From: UBA5972 sp964588725
GTDB lineage: Bacteria; Pseudomonadota; Alphaproteobacteria; Rhodobacterales; Rhodobacteraceae
Assembly: GCA_964588725.1 (NCBI GenBank)
Contig: CAZPQL010000002.1
Span: 1-64,000 of the forward strand
DNA length: 64,000 bases
Reading direction: 5' to 3'
Part shown: piece by piece, positions 9,264 through 17,520 of the stretch
Position numbering within the stretch: position 1 is the first letter of the stretch
How the letters are laid out: every line of letters begins with the position of its first letter
The notes under the pieces: generated by a model
Seen by the model: the letters and a program-made list of their open reading frames with translations, nothing else
Databases searched by the model: none
What the model was told of the DNA's origin: nothing
Program-made: the position numbers and the translations under genes

Positions 9264-10286
9264 ATGGTCGCGACCAATCACACGCCCCGTGTTTTTTCGG
9301 GTATTCAGCCCACCGGCAATCTGACGCTTGGCAATTATCTGGGTGCCGTCAAGCGCTTTGTCGAGATGCAGAACGCCGGAATAGAAACCATCTATTGCAT
9401 GGTTGATCTGCACGCGATCACCACGTGGCAGGATCCTACCGATCTGCGCCGCGCCACGCGCGAATTGGCGGCCGGTTTTATCGCCTCGGGGCTGGACCCG
9501 GCAAAGTCCATTCTGTTCAACCAGTCGCAGGTTCCCGCGCACGCGGAACTTGGCTGGGTGTTCAACTGCGTGGCCCGCATGGGCTGGCTGAATCGCATGA
9601 CCCAGTTCAAGGACAAGGCGGGCAAAAATCGTGAAAATGCCAGCGTCGGGCTGTTTGCCTACCCCTCGCTGATGGCCGCCGATATTTTGGTGTACCACGC
9701 CACCGAAGTTCCGGTGGGCGAGGATCAAAAGCAGCATCTGGAACTGACACGCGACATCGCGGCCAAATTCAACAGCGACTTTGGCGTCGATTATTTTCCG
9801 CTGCCCGAACCGCGTATCGACGGCGCTGCCACACGCGTCATGTCATTGCGCGACGGCACAAAGAAAATGTCCAAATCCGATCCTTCGGACATGAGCCGGA
9901 TCAACTTGACTGACGACAGTGATACCATTGCCAGGAAAATCCGCAAAGCCAGAACCGATGCCGAACCGCTGCCAGGTGATCTAAAAGGGTTGGAAGGTCG
10001 CGCCGAGGCGCGCAATCTGGTCAATATTTTTGCCGCTTTGTCCGACAGCACGCCTGCGGCCATCATCAACGAGTACGCAGGCCGCCAATTCAGTACCTTC
10101 AAACCGGCGCTGGCCGATCTGGCGGTGGAAAAACTGGCCCCCGTCAGCGGCGAAATGACCCGCCTGATGCAGGATGTGGCAGAGATTGACCGCGTGCTGG
10201 GCGCAGGCGCCGATAAGGCGGCAGAGATTGCCGGGCCGATACTGGCGGGGACATTGGATATCATGGGTATGCTGCGGTCGCGTTAG
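9264..10286 (+). CDS. trpS: Tryptophanyl-tRNA synthetase
   Basis: Class I aminoacyl-tRNA synthetase charging tRNA-Trp. At residues 13-27 it has GIQPTGNLTLGNYLG, the TrpRS form of the HIGH motif (here TLGN), and the KKMSKSDPSD motif in the C-terminal half. The 340-residue length is normal. The ATG at 9264 follows AAGAGG and begins eight residues before the conserved RVFSGIQPTG; an in-frame extension to 9021 is antisense to the rhomboid gene and is rejected. It is followed by an interspersed inverted repeat. Confidence 0.95.
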   Translation: MVATNHTPRVFSGIQPTGNLTLGNYLGAVKRFVEMQNAGIETIYCMVDLHAITTWQDPTDLRRATRELAAGFIASGLDPAKSILFNQSQVPAHAELGWVFNCVARMGWLNRMTQFKDKAGKNRENASVGLFAYPSLMAADILVYHATEVPVGEDQKQHLELTRDIAAKFNSDFGVDYFPLPEPRIDGAATRVMSLRDGTKKMSKSDPSDMSRINLTDDSDTIARKIRKARTDAEPLPGDLKGLEGRAEARNLVNIFAALSDSTPAAIINEYAGRQFSTFKPALADLAVEKLAPVSGEMTRLMQDVAEIDRVLGAGADKAAEIAGPILAGTLDIMGMLRSR

Positions 10287-10329
10287 TTTGTGAAGCGCTG
10301 GATTGGCAAGCACTTTTGACCGCTGCAGC

Positions 10330-10425
10330 TGTCATCCCGCACGCGATGCGGGACCTCTTTCAATTTAACGCTGAATTCAGATCGGCGCTGATTTGCCGGA
10401 GGTCCCCGCTTTCGCGGGGATGACA
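10330..10425. repeat. Interspersed inverted-repeat element (REP/BIME-like)
   Basis: Two palindromic units face each other: TGTCATCCCGC...GCGGGACCTC at 10330-10357 and GAGGTCCCCGC...GCGGGGATGACA at 10399-10425. Each unit folds by itself (CCCGC/GCGGG; CCCCGC-TTTC-GCGGGG) and the two together form a longer stem (GGACCTC with GAGGTCC, TGTCATCCC with GGGGATGACA). Elements with the GTCATCCCCGCGNAAGCGGGG theme are widespread between genes in proteobacteria. It lies between trpS and a co-directional aminotransferase gene and could also weaken read-through. Confidence 0.7.
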
Positions 10426-10531
10426 ATCGGCAATGGGTTAACTGCTTCAACCACCGCGAATTTCCGCCTCACCCTCTGGACCATCCCTGCAACCAATGCT
10501 TAACTCCACCCAAACCACCAAAGGACGCCCC

Positions 10532-11398
10532 ATGGCCTTCAGCGACAACATCTTCACCTATTTTGAAGGCACCTGGCACAAGGGCAACGTCCAGATCATG
10601 CGGGCAGCCGATCACGGTGCGTGGCTGGGTTCCACCGTCTTTGACGGTGCGCGACAGTTTGAAGGTGTGGCGCCCGATCTTCTGGCCCATTGCCAGCGGG
10701 TGAATAACTCCGCCGCCCATCTGGGTGTGACCCCCACCCATACCGCCAAAGAACTGGTGGCCATCATCACCGAAGGCCTCAAACTGTTTGCCAAAGACGC
10801 CGCCGTTTACATCCGCCCCATGTACTGGGGTATTGACAGCGGTCTGGCGGGCATTGTCCCGCTGCCCGATGAAACCGGCTTTTGCGTATGCCTTGAAGAA
10901 ACCGCCATGGCCGATGCGGCAGCAACCACGACCCTGACCACCACACAGTTTCACCGCCCGGTTCTGGCCGACAATCTGGTCAACGCCAAGGCCGGTTGCC
11001 TGTATCCCAACAACGCCCGAATGCTGCGCGAGGCGCAATCCAAAGGCTTCAAGAACGCTCTGGTCGCCGATGCGATGGGCAACGTGGCCGAAACCGCATC
11101 CGCCAATATTTTCATGGTCAAGGACGGAGAGATTTTCACCCCCATCGCCAACGGCACCTTTCTGGCCGGGATCACCCGCGCGCGGCATCTGGACCTGCTG
11201 CGCCGCGACGGGCATACGGTGCATGAAACCGTGCTGAGCTTTGCTGATTTCCACACCGCTGACGAGGTGTTCATGTCCGGCAATATGACAAAGGTCACCC
11301 CTGTTGCCGCTTTTGACGACACAAATTACCAACACGGCCCGATCGCCAAACGGGCGCGCGCGCTTTACTGGGACTGGGCACATTCTGGCGTCGGGTGA
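10532..11398 (+). CDS. Branched-chain amino acid aminotransferase-like (class IV PLP) enzyme
   Basis: PLP-dependent fold-type IV aminotransferase, 288 residues. The N-terminal part has WLGSTVFDGARQFEG, the pyridoxal-lysine region is NAKAGCLYPNN, and the cofactor phosphate region has GNVAETASANIFMVKDG followed by FLAGITRARHLDLL. It probably transfers amino groups between branched-chain amino acids and 2-oxoglutarate, although class IV members also include D-amino acid transaminases and ADC lyase. The ATG at 10532 has an AAAGGA ribosome-binding site; an earlier in-frame ATG at 10496 lacks one. The symbol ilvE is withheld because a second paralogue commonly exists. Confidence 0.85.
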   Translation: MAFSDNIFTYFEGTWHKGNVQIMRAADHGAWLGSTVFDGARQFEGVAPDLLAHCQRVNNSAAHLGVTPTHTAKELVAIITEGLKLFAKDAAVYIRPMYWGIDSGLAGIVPLPDETGFCVCLEETAMADAAATTTLTTTQFHRPVLADNLVNAKAGCLYPNNARMLREAQSKGFKNALVADAMGNVAETASANIFMVKDGEIFTPIANGTFLAGITRARHLDLLRRDGHTVHETVLSFADFHTADEVFMSGNMTKVTPVAAFDDTNYQHGPIAKRARALYWDWAHSGVG

Positions 11399-11413
11399 CT
11401 CTTACACCATGAA

Positions 11414-12337
11414 ATGTGCGCAGAATTACTGTTGATCACCGCAGGAAAATACGAGTCCGATTGGGCGTTCAGACGCTATGAAACCGTGCGCCACCGATTG
11501 CCACAGGCCCGGTTTCCGGCGCACACGCAATCCGTCGACGGGCTGCTGGAACTGGCCCAGTGGTTTGATACGTTCTTACTGGATGCTTTTGGGGTGTTGA
11601 ATGTCGGGGAAACCGTCATTGCGTCGGCGCTTAGGGCTGTTGCGTCGTTGCAATCCCAGGGCAAGCGGGTCCTGGTTCTGACCAATGGCGCGACGTTTCC
11701 GGCAGAGGTGGCCCGGATGAAATTCAAACGTTTGGGCTTTAATTTTGCGCGTGGCGATATTGTATCAAGCCGTGATGCTTTGTGCCAGACTTTGCGGGGC
11801 CGCAACGGTCGGTGGGGCGTCATGGGCACGCGGGCATCGCAATTGAAATCCCTGCCGGTGGACTGCACCCTGCTGCTGGACGACATCGAGGTATACAACA
11901 CCGCGACCGGTTTTATTCTGCTCAGCACCATCGAATGGACCCGCGCGCAGCAGGACCGGCTTTTGACAAGTCTGCGCCGAAATCCGCGACCGGTTTACGT
12001 GGGCAACCCCGATTTGGTGGCCCCCCGTGAGAGTGGATTAACGTTGGAGCCCGGCCACTATGCCCATGTTTTGGCCGATGCAACCGGCGTGACCCCGCAG
12101 TTTTGCGGCAAACCCTTTGGCAACGTCTTTGATCTGGCGCTTTCGCGACTGCAAAACCCCGATCCGGCGCGCATTGTTATGGTCGGCGATTCACTGCATA
12201 CCGACATTTTGGGCGGTGCTGCCTACGGGCTTAAAACTGCGTTGGTCACGGGGCACGGGTTGTTTGCAGGGCGCGATGTTCGTGACTATACAGAGCAAAG
12301 CGGCATTGTGCCCGATTTTACCATGACGTCACCCTGA
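11414..12337 (+). CDS. HAD-superfamily (subclass IIA, NagD-like) phosphatase
   Basis: A 307-residue protein with HAD motif I as LLDAFGVLNVG (Asp57 nucleophile), motif II VLTNGATFP, a cap insertion, the late CGKPFGNVFDLAL segment and motif IV MVGDSLHTDILGGAAYGLKTALV. This order is that of the HAD-IIA/NagD group, which dephosphorylates small sugar phosphates or nucleotides; the substrate cannot be read from sequence. The ATG overlaps no clear ribosome-binding site and the frame is closed upstream by the stop of the preceding aminotransferase, so the genes may be coupled. A class III aminotransferase follows after 15 bases. Confidence 0.82.
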   Translation: MCAELLLITAGKYESDWAFRRYETVRHRLPQARFPAHTQSVDGLLELAQWFDTFLLDAFGVLNVGETVIASALRAVASLQSQGKRVLVLTNGATFPAEVARMKFKRLGFNFARGDIVSSRDALCQTLRGRNGRWGVMGTRASQLKSLPVDCTLLLDDIEVYNTATGFILLSTIEWTRAQQDRLLTSLRRNPRPVYVGNPDLVAPRESGLTLEPGHYAHVLADATGVTPQFCGKPFGNVFDLALSRLQNPDPARIVMVGDSLHTDILGGAAYGLKTALVTGHGLFAGRDVRDYTEQSGIVPDFTMTSP

Positions 12338-12352
12338 TTTCGGAACCCCGAC

Positions 12353-13684
12353 ATGAGCCACGTTTTCCCCCGACATTGTGCAGTCACACCGCCCGTCGCT
12401 GTGCGCGGCGAAGGCTGTTATTTATACGACGCGGACGGTCAAAAATATCTGGACGGCTCGGGCGGGGCGGCGGTGTCTTGTCTGGGCCACGGCGACGCTG
12501 ACGTCATCGCAGCGATCCAGAAACAGGCGCAGGACATGGCGTTTGCCCATACCGGCTATTTGTCCTCCAAGCCCGCTGAAAAGCTGGCAGACCTGCTGGT
12601 CGCGCACGCACCCGAGGGCATTGCGCGTGTATATTTCGGTGCCGGAGGTTCCGAGGCCGTCGAGGCCGCCATCAAATTGGCCCGACAGTATTTTGTCGAG
12701 CGCGGCCAGCCCGGGCGCACCCGTCTGATCGCCCGCCGACAAAGTTACCACGGCAACACCATCGGCGCGTTGTCCGCAGGGGGCAACGTGATGCGGCGCG
12801 AGATTTACACGCCGTTGTTGACCGATGTCAGTCACATCGCACCTTGTTATGCCTATGCATTGGCGGATGAGGGTGAAGACGCCACAGCCTACGGTTTACG
12901 CGCCGCGCAGGAATTAGAGGACGAAATTCTGCGCGTTGGTCCCGACACGGTCATGGCTTTTATGGCCGAAACCGTGGTCGGTGCCACGCTTGGGGCAGTG
13001 ACGGCGGCAGCAGGATATTTCACCCGTATACGTGAGATATGTGATCGTTACGGCGTGCTGTTGATCCTGGACGAAGTGATGTGCGGTATGGGGCGCACCG
13101 GCCATCTTTTTGCCTGCGAGGCCGAACACGTGCGCCCCGATATCCTGTGCATCGCCAAGGGTTTGGGTGGTGGCTATCAACCCATTGGCGCGATGCTGTG
13201 CTCGCAGGATATCTACGACACGATTGCGCGTGGCAGTGGTTTTTTTCAGCACGGACACACCTATAACGCCCATCCCATCGCCTGTGCCGCCGCGCTGGCT
13301 GTGCTCCGGGCCATTCTTGATCGTGATTTACTGGCGCGTGTGCAAACCATGGGTGAAAAGCTTGGCATTGCTTTGAACGCCCGGCTTGGCCAGCACGCCT
13401 GTGTCGGCGACATCCGTGGCCGGGGATTGTTCGTAGGGATCGAACTGGTGGCCGACCGCGACACCAAACGCCCTTTTGCGCGCGAAATGGCGGTGGCTGC
13501 GAAAATCAAATCGTCGGCATTTGAAAACGGGCTGATCTGTTATCCGGTCAACGGTCTGCGTGACGGGTATTCCGGCGACGGAATTCTGCTGGCACCACCA
13601 TTTATCATTACCGATAGCGCGATTGACGAATTGGTTGAAAAATTGGCGCGCAGCGTTGACAAAGTTACGGGTAGTTTGGCGTAA
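12353..13684 (+). CDS. Class III PLP-dependent aminotransferase
   Basis: A 443-residue fold-type I aminotransferase of the omega/ornithine type. It shows YLYDADGQKYLDGSGGAAVSCLGH near the N-terminus, FGAGGSEAVEAAIKLARQY, the LLILDEVMCGMGRTG metal of the cofactor-binding aspartate, and the Schiff-base lysine in CIAKGLGGGYQPIGAM. FFQHGHTYNAHPIACAAALAVL completes the signature. Family members use gamma-amino acids, beta-alanine, taurine or diamines; the true substrate is unknown. It follows the HAD gene in the same direction. No operon partner suggests a pathway. Confidence 0.85.
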   Translation: MSHVFPRHCAVTPPVAVRGEGCYLYDADGQKYLDGSGGAAVSCLGHGDADVIAAIQKQAQDMAFAHTGYLSSKPAEKLADLLVAHAPEGIARVYFGAGGSEAVEAAIKLARQYFVERGQPGRTRLIARRQSYHGNTIGALSAGGNVMRREIYTPLLTDVSHIAPCYAYALADEGEDATAYGLRAAQELEDEILRVGPDTVMAFMAETVVGATLGAVTAAAGYFTRIREICDRYGVLLILDEVMCGMGRTGHLFACEAEHVRPDILCIAKGLGGGYQPIGAMLCSQDIYDTIARGSGFFQHGHTYNAHPIACAAALAVLRAILDRDLLARVQTMGEKLGIALNARLGQHACVGDIRGRGLFVGIELVADRDTKRPFAREMAVAAKIKSSAFENGLICYPVNGLRDGYSGDGILLAPPFIITDSAIDELVEKLARSVDKVTGSLA

Positions 13685-14019
13685 TTCGGAAACCACATTT
13701 TGATCATTGTCTTACGCTGCGTGCCCGCGCCCTTGTTGATTGTCCAAATTGTAAGCGCCAAACATTCGGGTGCAGCCCGTAATACGAAATGACAGCGCGT
13801 CACCCCAAACCACCATATGGCACCGACACGATTTTGGCCTAAATGGTGCCAGTAAACCAACGCACCAACCGCTTGATAGCGTGTTCAGTCATGCCCTGAG
13901 GCGGAACAATACACGGTCGCGCGAACAAAGTATCGGCCATGTAAAATCGGATTTTTGGAATGATGGAAACCGGGGCGCGCAATGCGCGTCCCGGCGTCGT
14001 CGTTTGTTTCTTAGTGTGT
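13685..14019. other. Gene-free 335-bp stretch
   Basis: Between the class III aminotransferase and the convergent Met-rich membrane protein gene. I see no convincing coding region: the frames that stay open lack family signatures and a ribosome-binding site. The only notable structure is the GC-rich hairpin at 13972-13992. Confidence 0.5.
13972..13992 (-). terminator. GC-rich hairpin downstream of the membrane protein gene
   Basis: A nine-pair stem GGGGCGCGC / GCGCGTCCC (one G-T pair) with a three-base AAT loop lies 28 bases past the stop of the leftward membrane protein gene. The U-tract is poor in either direction, so intrinsic termination is possible but not clear. Confidence 0.35.
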
Positions 14020-14460
14020 CTAGCTGGACGCTGCCGTGCTTTCGCCGCCGCCAGCCAAACCGCCCAACAGAGCGCCGTACACGACGTGGCCCAAAAGGGC
14101 GGCCATGACGGCCATCATGCCGCCAATATTCGACATAAAGAATCCGGCACCGGCCATGGGCATCACAACGGCGGCGGCCATGATCCACAATATCAGGCCC
14201 AAAATGACGCCTTTGACGACGTTGGATCCCGGCAGACGTTCATAAAGCACATAGACATAAATGGCCGGAAAAAGAATAACGCCCATCATCACGTGGATTA
14301 TGAATCCGACCACGTAAGACACGCCCATCATGCCGCTGATCATGGCCGCGATATCCATAGATTGCCCGGTCATCATCGGCGCCATGAACATCATCATGAG
14401 CGTCATAACTGCTGTACCTGCGATACCGCCAATGGCGGCGCTCTTAATTTCTGGTTTCAT
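14020..14460 (-). CDS. Small methionine-rich four-helix membrane protein, unrecognised
   Basis: A 146-residue protein with about four hydrophobic segments. The N-terminal half is unusually rich in methionine, with runs such as MTLMMMFMAPMM and MISGMMG, and has GG/GxxG helix-packing motifs (LLGGLAGGGE near the end). I do not recognise the family. Upstream is an AAGGGAAG ribosome-binding site lying inside an inverted repeat (14461-14493). Met-rich membrane segments can bind soft metals, but nothing else here supports that. It lies just before the sulfur oxidation cluster, on the same strand as the SoxT-like gene, with about 260 bases between. Confidence 0.7.
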   Translation of the reverse strand: MKPEIKSAAIGGIAGTAVMTLMMMFMAPMMTGQSMDIAAMISGMMGVSYVVGFIIHVMMGVILFPAIYVYVLYERLPGSNVVKGVILGLILWIMAAAVVMPMAGAGFFMSNIGGMMAVMAALLGHVVYGALLGGLAGGGESTAASS

Positions 14461-14493
14461 GGTACTTCCCTTTGTTTGATTGAGTGTAGTACC
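14461..14493. promoter_or_regulatory. Inverted repeat over the translation start region of the Met-rich protein
   Basis: GGTACT (14461-14466) and AGTACC (14488-14493) form a perfect six-base inverted repeat with 21 bases between, directly adjoining the start codon at 14460 and enclosing the ribosome-binding site. It could be an operator or an mRNA hairpin that hides the site. Confidence 0.35.
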
Positions 14494-14722
14494 TTGAATC
14501 TGTGCTTCCGGACTTCAATACTCAACCAAATGGTCAAAATTCTCCCGTATCTGTGAAACGCGCGTGAACAACAGTGAAGACGGCTTTCAGCCTTCTTAAT
14601 AATAGTTACACGCAACCAATGCTTTAGCGGATTCAAAAGCAGTTGGGTTCAAAGCGGAAAACGCTGTTTGCCACACGGATTGTTTCAAAGTCTGGGTGTA
14701 ACCAACGGTGTCCGCGTGTGGG

Positions 14723-15769
14723 TCAGTCGGGCTGAAAGCCCGCAACCAGCTGCCTTAAGCCGAAAATACCGCCGACAGCAATCGAGCCCAGCGTCACCGG
14801 TGCCGAATACGACAACGTCGAAAATGCGGAAACCCCCTGTCCGATGGTACAGCCCAGCGCGATAACGCCGCCTATGCCCATAAGCGCCGCGCCAAACATC
14901 TGCCGACGAAGTTCCTGCGGATCATCGCAGGCTTCCCAGCGAAAATGACCTCTGATCAGAGAACCAATAGTCCCGCCGACGACGACACCAACGACCGAAC
15001 CAACCGAAAAATTGATCCCGCCGGCCGTCGACGTCATAATATAGATCAACGTTCTGCCCAGTGGCGCGGTAAAGGAATGTGACTGAACATCAACACTACC
15101 AAGCGTAGCGTCGGCAACGAAACTCGTACCCCACCACGCGCTCACAACCGACAGACCCACCAATGCCGCCCAAAAAATCGACTGCGGCGCATTTCGCAAG
15201 TCTTTGTTCAAAAGTGCCCAGACCAGAAATCCCGCTGATATCAGACTGGCAACAGCAAGCACCGGCAAGCTTGTCGCGCTGGAAATCAAATGCGCAAACC
15301 CCTGCTCGCCCGTAGATGCGTTTTCGTGAAAAAGAAAATCCCGGATTTCCGCAAGTGGCCCGCCCAAGGTGGCAAAACTAAAGATCGCCATGACGATCAC
15401 TACAACCAGCGCGCGCAGATCGCCGCCACCAATACGCGCCAGTGCGGTGAAACCGCAGTTGCCCGCATATGCCATACCGAAGCCAAACATCAGCCCGCCC
15501 ACAATGCTGGCCACGGGATTCCAGCGGATCGAATGATAAAAACTGTCGCTGATATTCAGCGGGCCAAACTGCGCCAATAGAAAAGTGCCAAAAATAGCGA
15601 CCGCCAGCGTGACGCCCCACATCCGAATACGTCGTTGATTTTTACCGTAATACGCGGATTCAAGCGCCGCCAGCGTACAAAAATCGCCTATGCGCACCGC
15701 CAGTCCCAAGACAATGCCACCACCAAGGCCAATGAATGCCGTCCAGAAACCTACAGGAATTGAGTTCAT
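14723..15769 (-). CDS. soxT: YeeE/YedE (DUF395) transporter, SoxT-like
   Basis: A 348-residue membrane protein of the YeeE/YedE family, which includes the thiosulfate importer TsuA and the SoxT proteins coded in sox clusters. The conserved cysteine motifs of the family are visible: RIGDFCTLAA, AYAGNCGFTALARIGGGDLR and ALGCTIGQGVSAFSTLS. It probably brings thiosulfate or another sulfur compound into the cytoplasm, perhaps for SoxR to sense. The ATG at 15769 starts 19 bases past the soxR stop; a longer frame would overlap soxR. Transcription with soxR is likely. The family is firm, the substrate inferred. Confidence 0.85.
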   Translation of the reverse strand: MNSIPVGFWTAFIGLGGGIVLGLAVRIGDFCTLAALESAYYGKNQRRIRMWGVTLAVAIFGTFLLAQFGPLNISDSFYHSIRWNPVASIVGGLMFGFGMAYAGNCGFTALARIGGGDLRALVVVIVMAIFSFATLGGPLAEIRDFLFHENASTGEQGFAHLISSATSLPVLAVASLISAGFLVWALLNKDLRNAPQSIFWAALVGLSVVSAWWGTSFVADATLGSVDVQSHSFTAPLGRTLIYIMTSTAGGINFSVGSVVGVVVGGTIGSLIRGHFRWEACDDPQELRRQMFGAALMGIGGVIALGCTIGQGVSAFSTLSYSAPVTLGSIAVGGIFGLRQLVAGFQPD

Positions 15770-15788
15770 AGTATTCTCACAAATGATC

Positions 15789-16139
15789 TCAGGGGATCGC
15801 CGGTTCGTCCACCGCACAAAACATTTCGTACATCATCTCGATCACTTTTCGCGATTTTGAATCTCCAAGCGAATAATAGATCGTTTTGCCGTCGCGCCGG
15901 TAGGTAACCAGACCCTCCAGACGTAATCTGGCCAGCTGCTGCGACACCGCAGCCTGACGCGAATGTAATAGATCCTCAAGGTCGGAAACCGATTTTTCTC
16001 CGGACGCCAAATGGCATAGAATCATCAACCGGCCTTCGTGGGCCAGTGCCTTCAAAAAGTCTGAGGCAGTCAGGGCGCTGTCGACCATCCGGTTCATTTC
16101 TTCGGCCCCGAGACCTTTTTGAAAATCGGGTGTGGTCAT
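15789..16139 (-). CDS. soxR: ArsR-family repressor of the sox genes
   Basis: A 116-residue winged-helix regulator. The DNA-reading helix lies in VSDLEDLLHSRQAAVSQQLARLRLEGLV and the wing in YRRDGKTIYYSL. It has only two cysteines, Cys42 (ILCHL) and Cys108 (EMFCAV), at nearly the positions of the sulfane-sulfur-sensing pair in BigR and SqrR. SoxR in related sox clusters represses the soxS-soxV and soxW-soxX intergenic promoters; matching inverted repeats are present at both places here (16683-16710 and 18098-18123). It is upstream of soxT on the same strand. Confidence 0.92.
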   Translation of the reverse strand: MTTPDFQKGLGAEEMNRMVDSALTASDFLKALAHEGRLMILCHLASGEKSVSDLEDLLHSRQAAVSQQLARLRLEGLVTYRRDGKTIYYSLGDSKSRKVIEMMYEMFCAVDEPAIP

Positions 16140-16282
16140 GAAATTTCCATTCCCCTGCCTGTATATTTCGCCAGCGGTTCTTGCGCGCTCACGAACATTT
16201 GAAGGTTAAAAAAATTGCCGCCACATTGCAATAGCGTCGATTGCCTACTGTTTGGCGACCTGCGATTCTGCGGTTTTACCAC

Positions 16283-16657
16283 TTAGGAACTTGAAGTAGG
16301 CGCTGATATTTTCGCCAGCATTTTCTCAACCATCCAATAGAAGAAATCCTCGCCCGGGTAACCTTCTATCCGGTCAATTTCGACACCATCACTAATCAAA
16401 ATAAAAGTCGGCGTGTAATAGGGTACCAGTCCGATCTCGACGCCCGCTGGCAGCGGATCGTCCAAGTCCAGGACCGTAACCGGCGCCCGTTTGCCTTCGT
16501 CCGTTTTGTCATAAACCACGCCGATTTCTTCGTGCCACGCCTCGCAATAGGGACAGCCCTGTTCTTCGAACATCAGCAGACGCGTTTCCGCATTTACCGC
16601 AGTCACGGAAAATACCTCCGCAATCAGAAACGCAAAAAGGGCCAATACACGAACCAT
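16283..16657 (-). CDS. soxS: SoxS periplasmic thioredoxin
   Basis: A 124-residue exported thioredoxin-fold protein. After a signal peptide (to about residue 23) it has the redox motif EEQGCPYCEAW (Cys35, Cys38) and a cis-proline TPTFIL. In Paracoccus SoxS is a periplasmic thioredoxin that reactivates the Sox system. The ATG at 16657 has GGAG ten bases upstream; an in-frame ATG at 16681 lies inside the operator and lacks a ribosome-binding site. It is divergent from soxV, with the proposed SoxR operator between. Confidence 0.92.
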   Translation of the reverse strand: MVRVLALFAFLIAEVFSVTAVNAETRLLMFEEQGCPYCEAWHEEIGVVYDKTDEGKRAPVTVLDLDDPLPAGVEIGLVPYYTPTFILISDGVEIDRIEGYPGEDFFYWMVEKMLAKISAPTSSS

Positions 16658-16682
16658 CTCGACAGACTCCGGTTTAGACATT

Positions 16683-16710
16683 AAACATATACGAAAGTCG
16701 TAATATGTTT
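16683..16710. promoter_or_regulatory. Candidate SoxR operator 1 (soxS-soxV gap)
   Basis: A perfect eight-base inverted repeat, AAACATAT (16683-16690) and ATATGTTT (16703-16710), separated by 12 bases. It sits midway between the divergent soxS and soxV starts. The core CATAT-N12-ATATG matches the core of the second repeat at 18098-18123 (CAAAT-N12-ATTTG) in both half-site pattern and spacing. In related sox clusters SoxR binds exactly these two gaps. Confidence 0.75.
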
Positions 16711-16734
16711 ACCGGATAATATCAAGGAAGCGCC

Positions 16735-17481
16735 ATGATTTTTGACGTATCTTATTTCGGGGCATTCGGGGCGGGATTGCTGTCGTTTCTGTCGCCATGC
16801 ATTTTGCCCATTGTGCCGTTTTATCTGTCGTATCTCGCTGGCATCACGATGAACCAGTTTACGGATGCCGGGACGCTTCACGACGGCAGTCGGCGGCGCG
16901 TGGTTCTGGCATCGATCCTTTTTGCGGCAGGTATTATCACCATATTCACCGGACTTGGAGCCGCGGCCAGCGTCTTTGGGCAGACGCTGCGCGAATACTT
17001 TGACGTGCTGCGCTACGTTGCCGGGGGTTTAATTATCGTGATGGGCCTGCATTTTATCGGCGTCTTCAGAATTGGCTTTCTGTACCGAGAAGCCCGCATC
17101 GATACCGGCAATAAACCCGTTTCGCTTGCGGGTGCTTATGTGGTCGGGTTGGCCTTTGCTTTTGGCTGGACGCCCTGCGTCGGCCCGATTCTGACGGCGA
17201 TCCTGTTTGCGGCGGGCGCGCAGGATTCTGTGGCGCAGGGTACCAGCCTGTTACTGGCTTACGGGCTGGGCATGACGCTGCCGTTCATTCTTGCGGCCAT
17301 GTTCGCCAGCTTTTTCATGAAATTCTTTGCGCGCTTCAAACGCCACCTGCACAAAATGGAAATTGCGATGGGCGGATTGCTGGTGCTGTTCGGCGGGCTT
17401 ATCCTGACCGGACAGATTAACCGAATCGCGCAGTGGCTTTTGGACACGTTTCCACAGTTTGCGGCTTCGGTGGCTGCTTAG
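16735..17481 (+). CDS. soxV: SoxV, CcdA/DsbD-type thiol transporter
   Basis: A 248-residue, six-helix membrane protein of the CcdA family that carries electrons from cytoplasmic thioredoxin to the periplasm. The two redox cysteines are seen in LSFLSPCILPIVPFYLSYLAG (Cys22) and FAFGWTPCVGPILTAI (Cys148). In the Sox system it reduces SoxW (and SoxS), keeping the SoxYZ carrier active. AAGGAAG precedes the ATG. soxW follows 39 bases downstream and the pair is probably transcribed from the promoter at operator 1. Confidence 0.94.
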   Translation: MIFDVSYFGAFGAGLLSFLSPCILPIVPFYLSYLAGITMNQFTDAGTLHDGSRRRVVLASILFAAGIITIFTGLGAAASVFGQTLREYFDVLRYVAGGLIIVMGLHFIGVFRIGFLYREARIDTGNKPVSLAGAYVVGLAFAFGWTPCVGPILTAILFAAGAQDSVAQGTSLLLAYGLGMTLPFILAAMFASFFMKFFARFKRHLHKMEIAMGGLLVLFGGLILTGQINRIAQWLLDTFPQFAASVAA

Positions 17482-17520
17482 GCTCCAAAACGAACACTTT
17501 TAACGAAAGCGAACCAACCA

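Noticed and set aside
13770..14188. Open frames on both strands in the gap before the Met-rich protein
   Set aside because: No ribosome-binding site or family pattern; biased composition of the opposite strand explains them.
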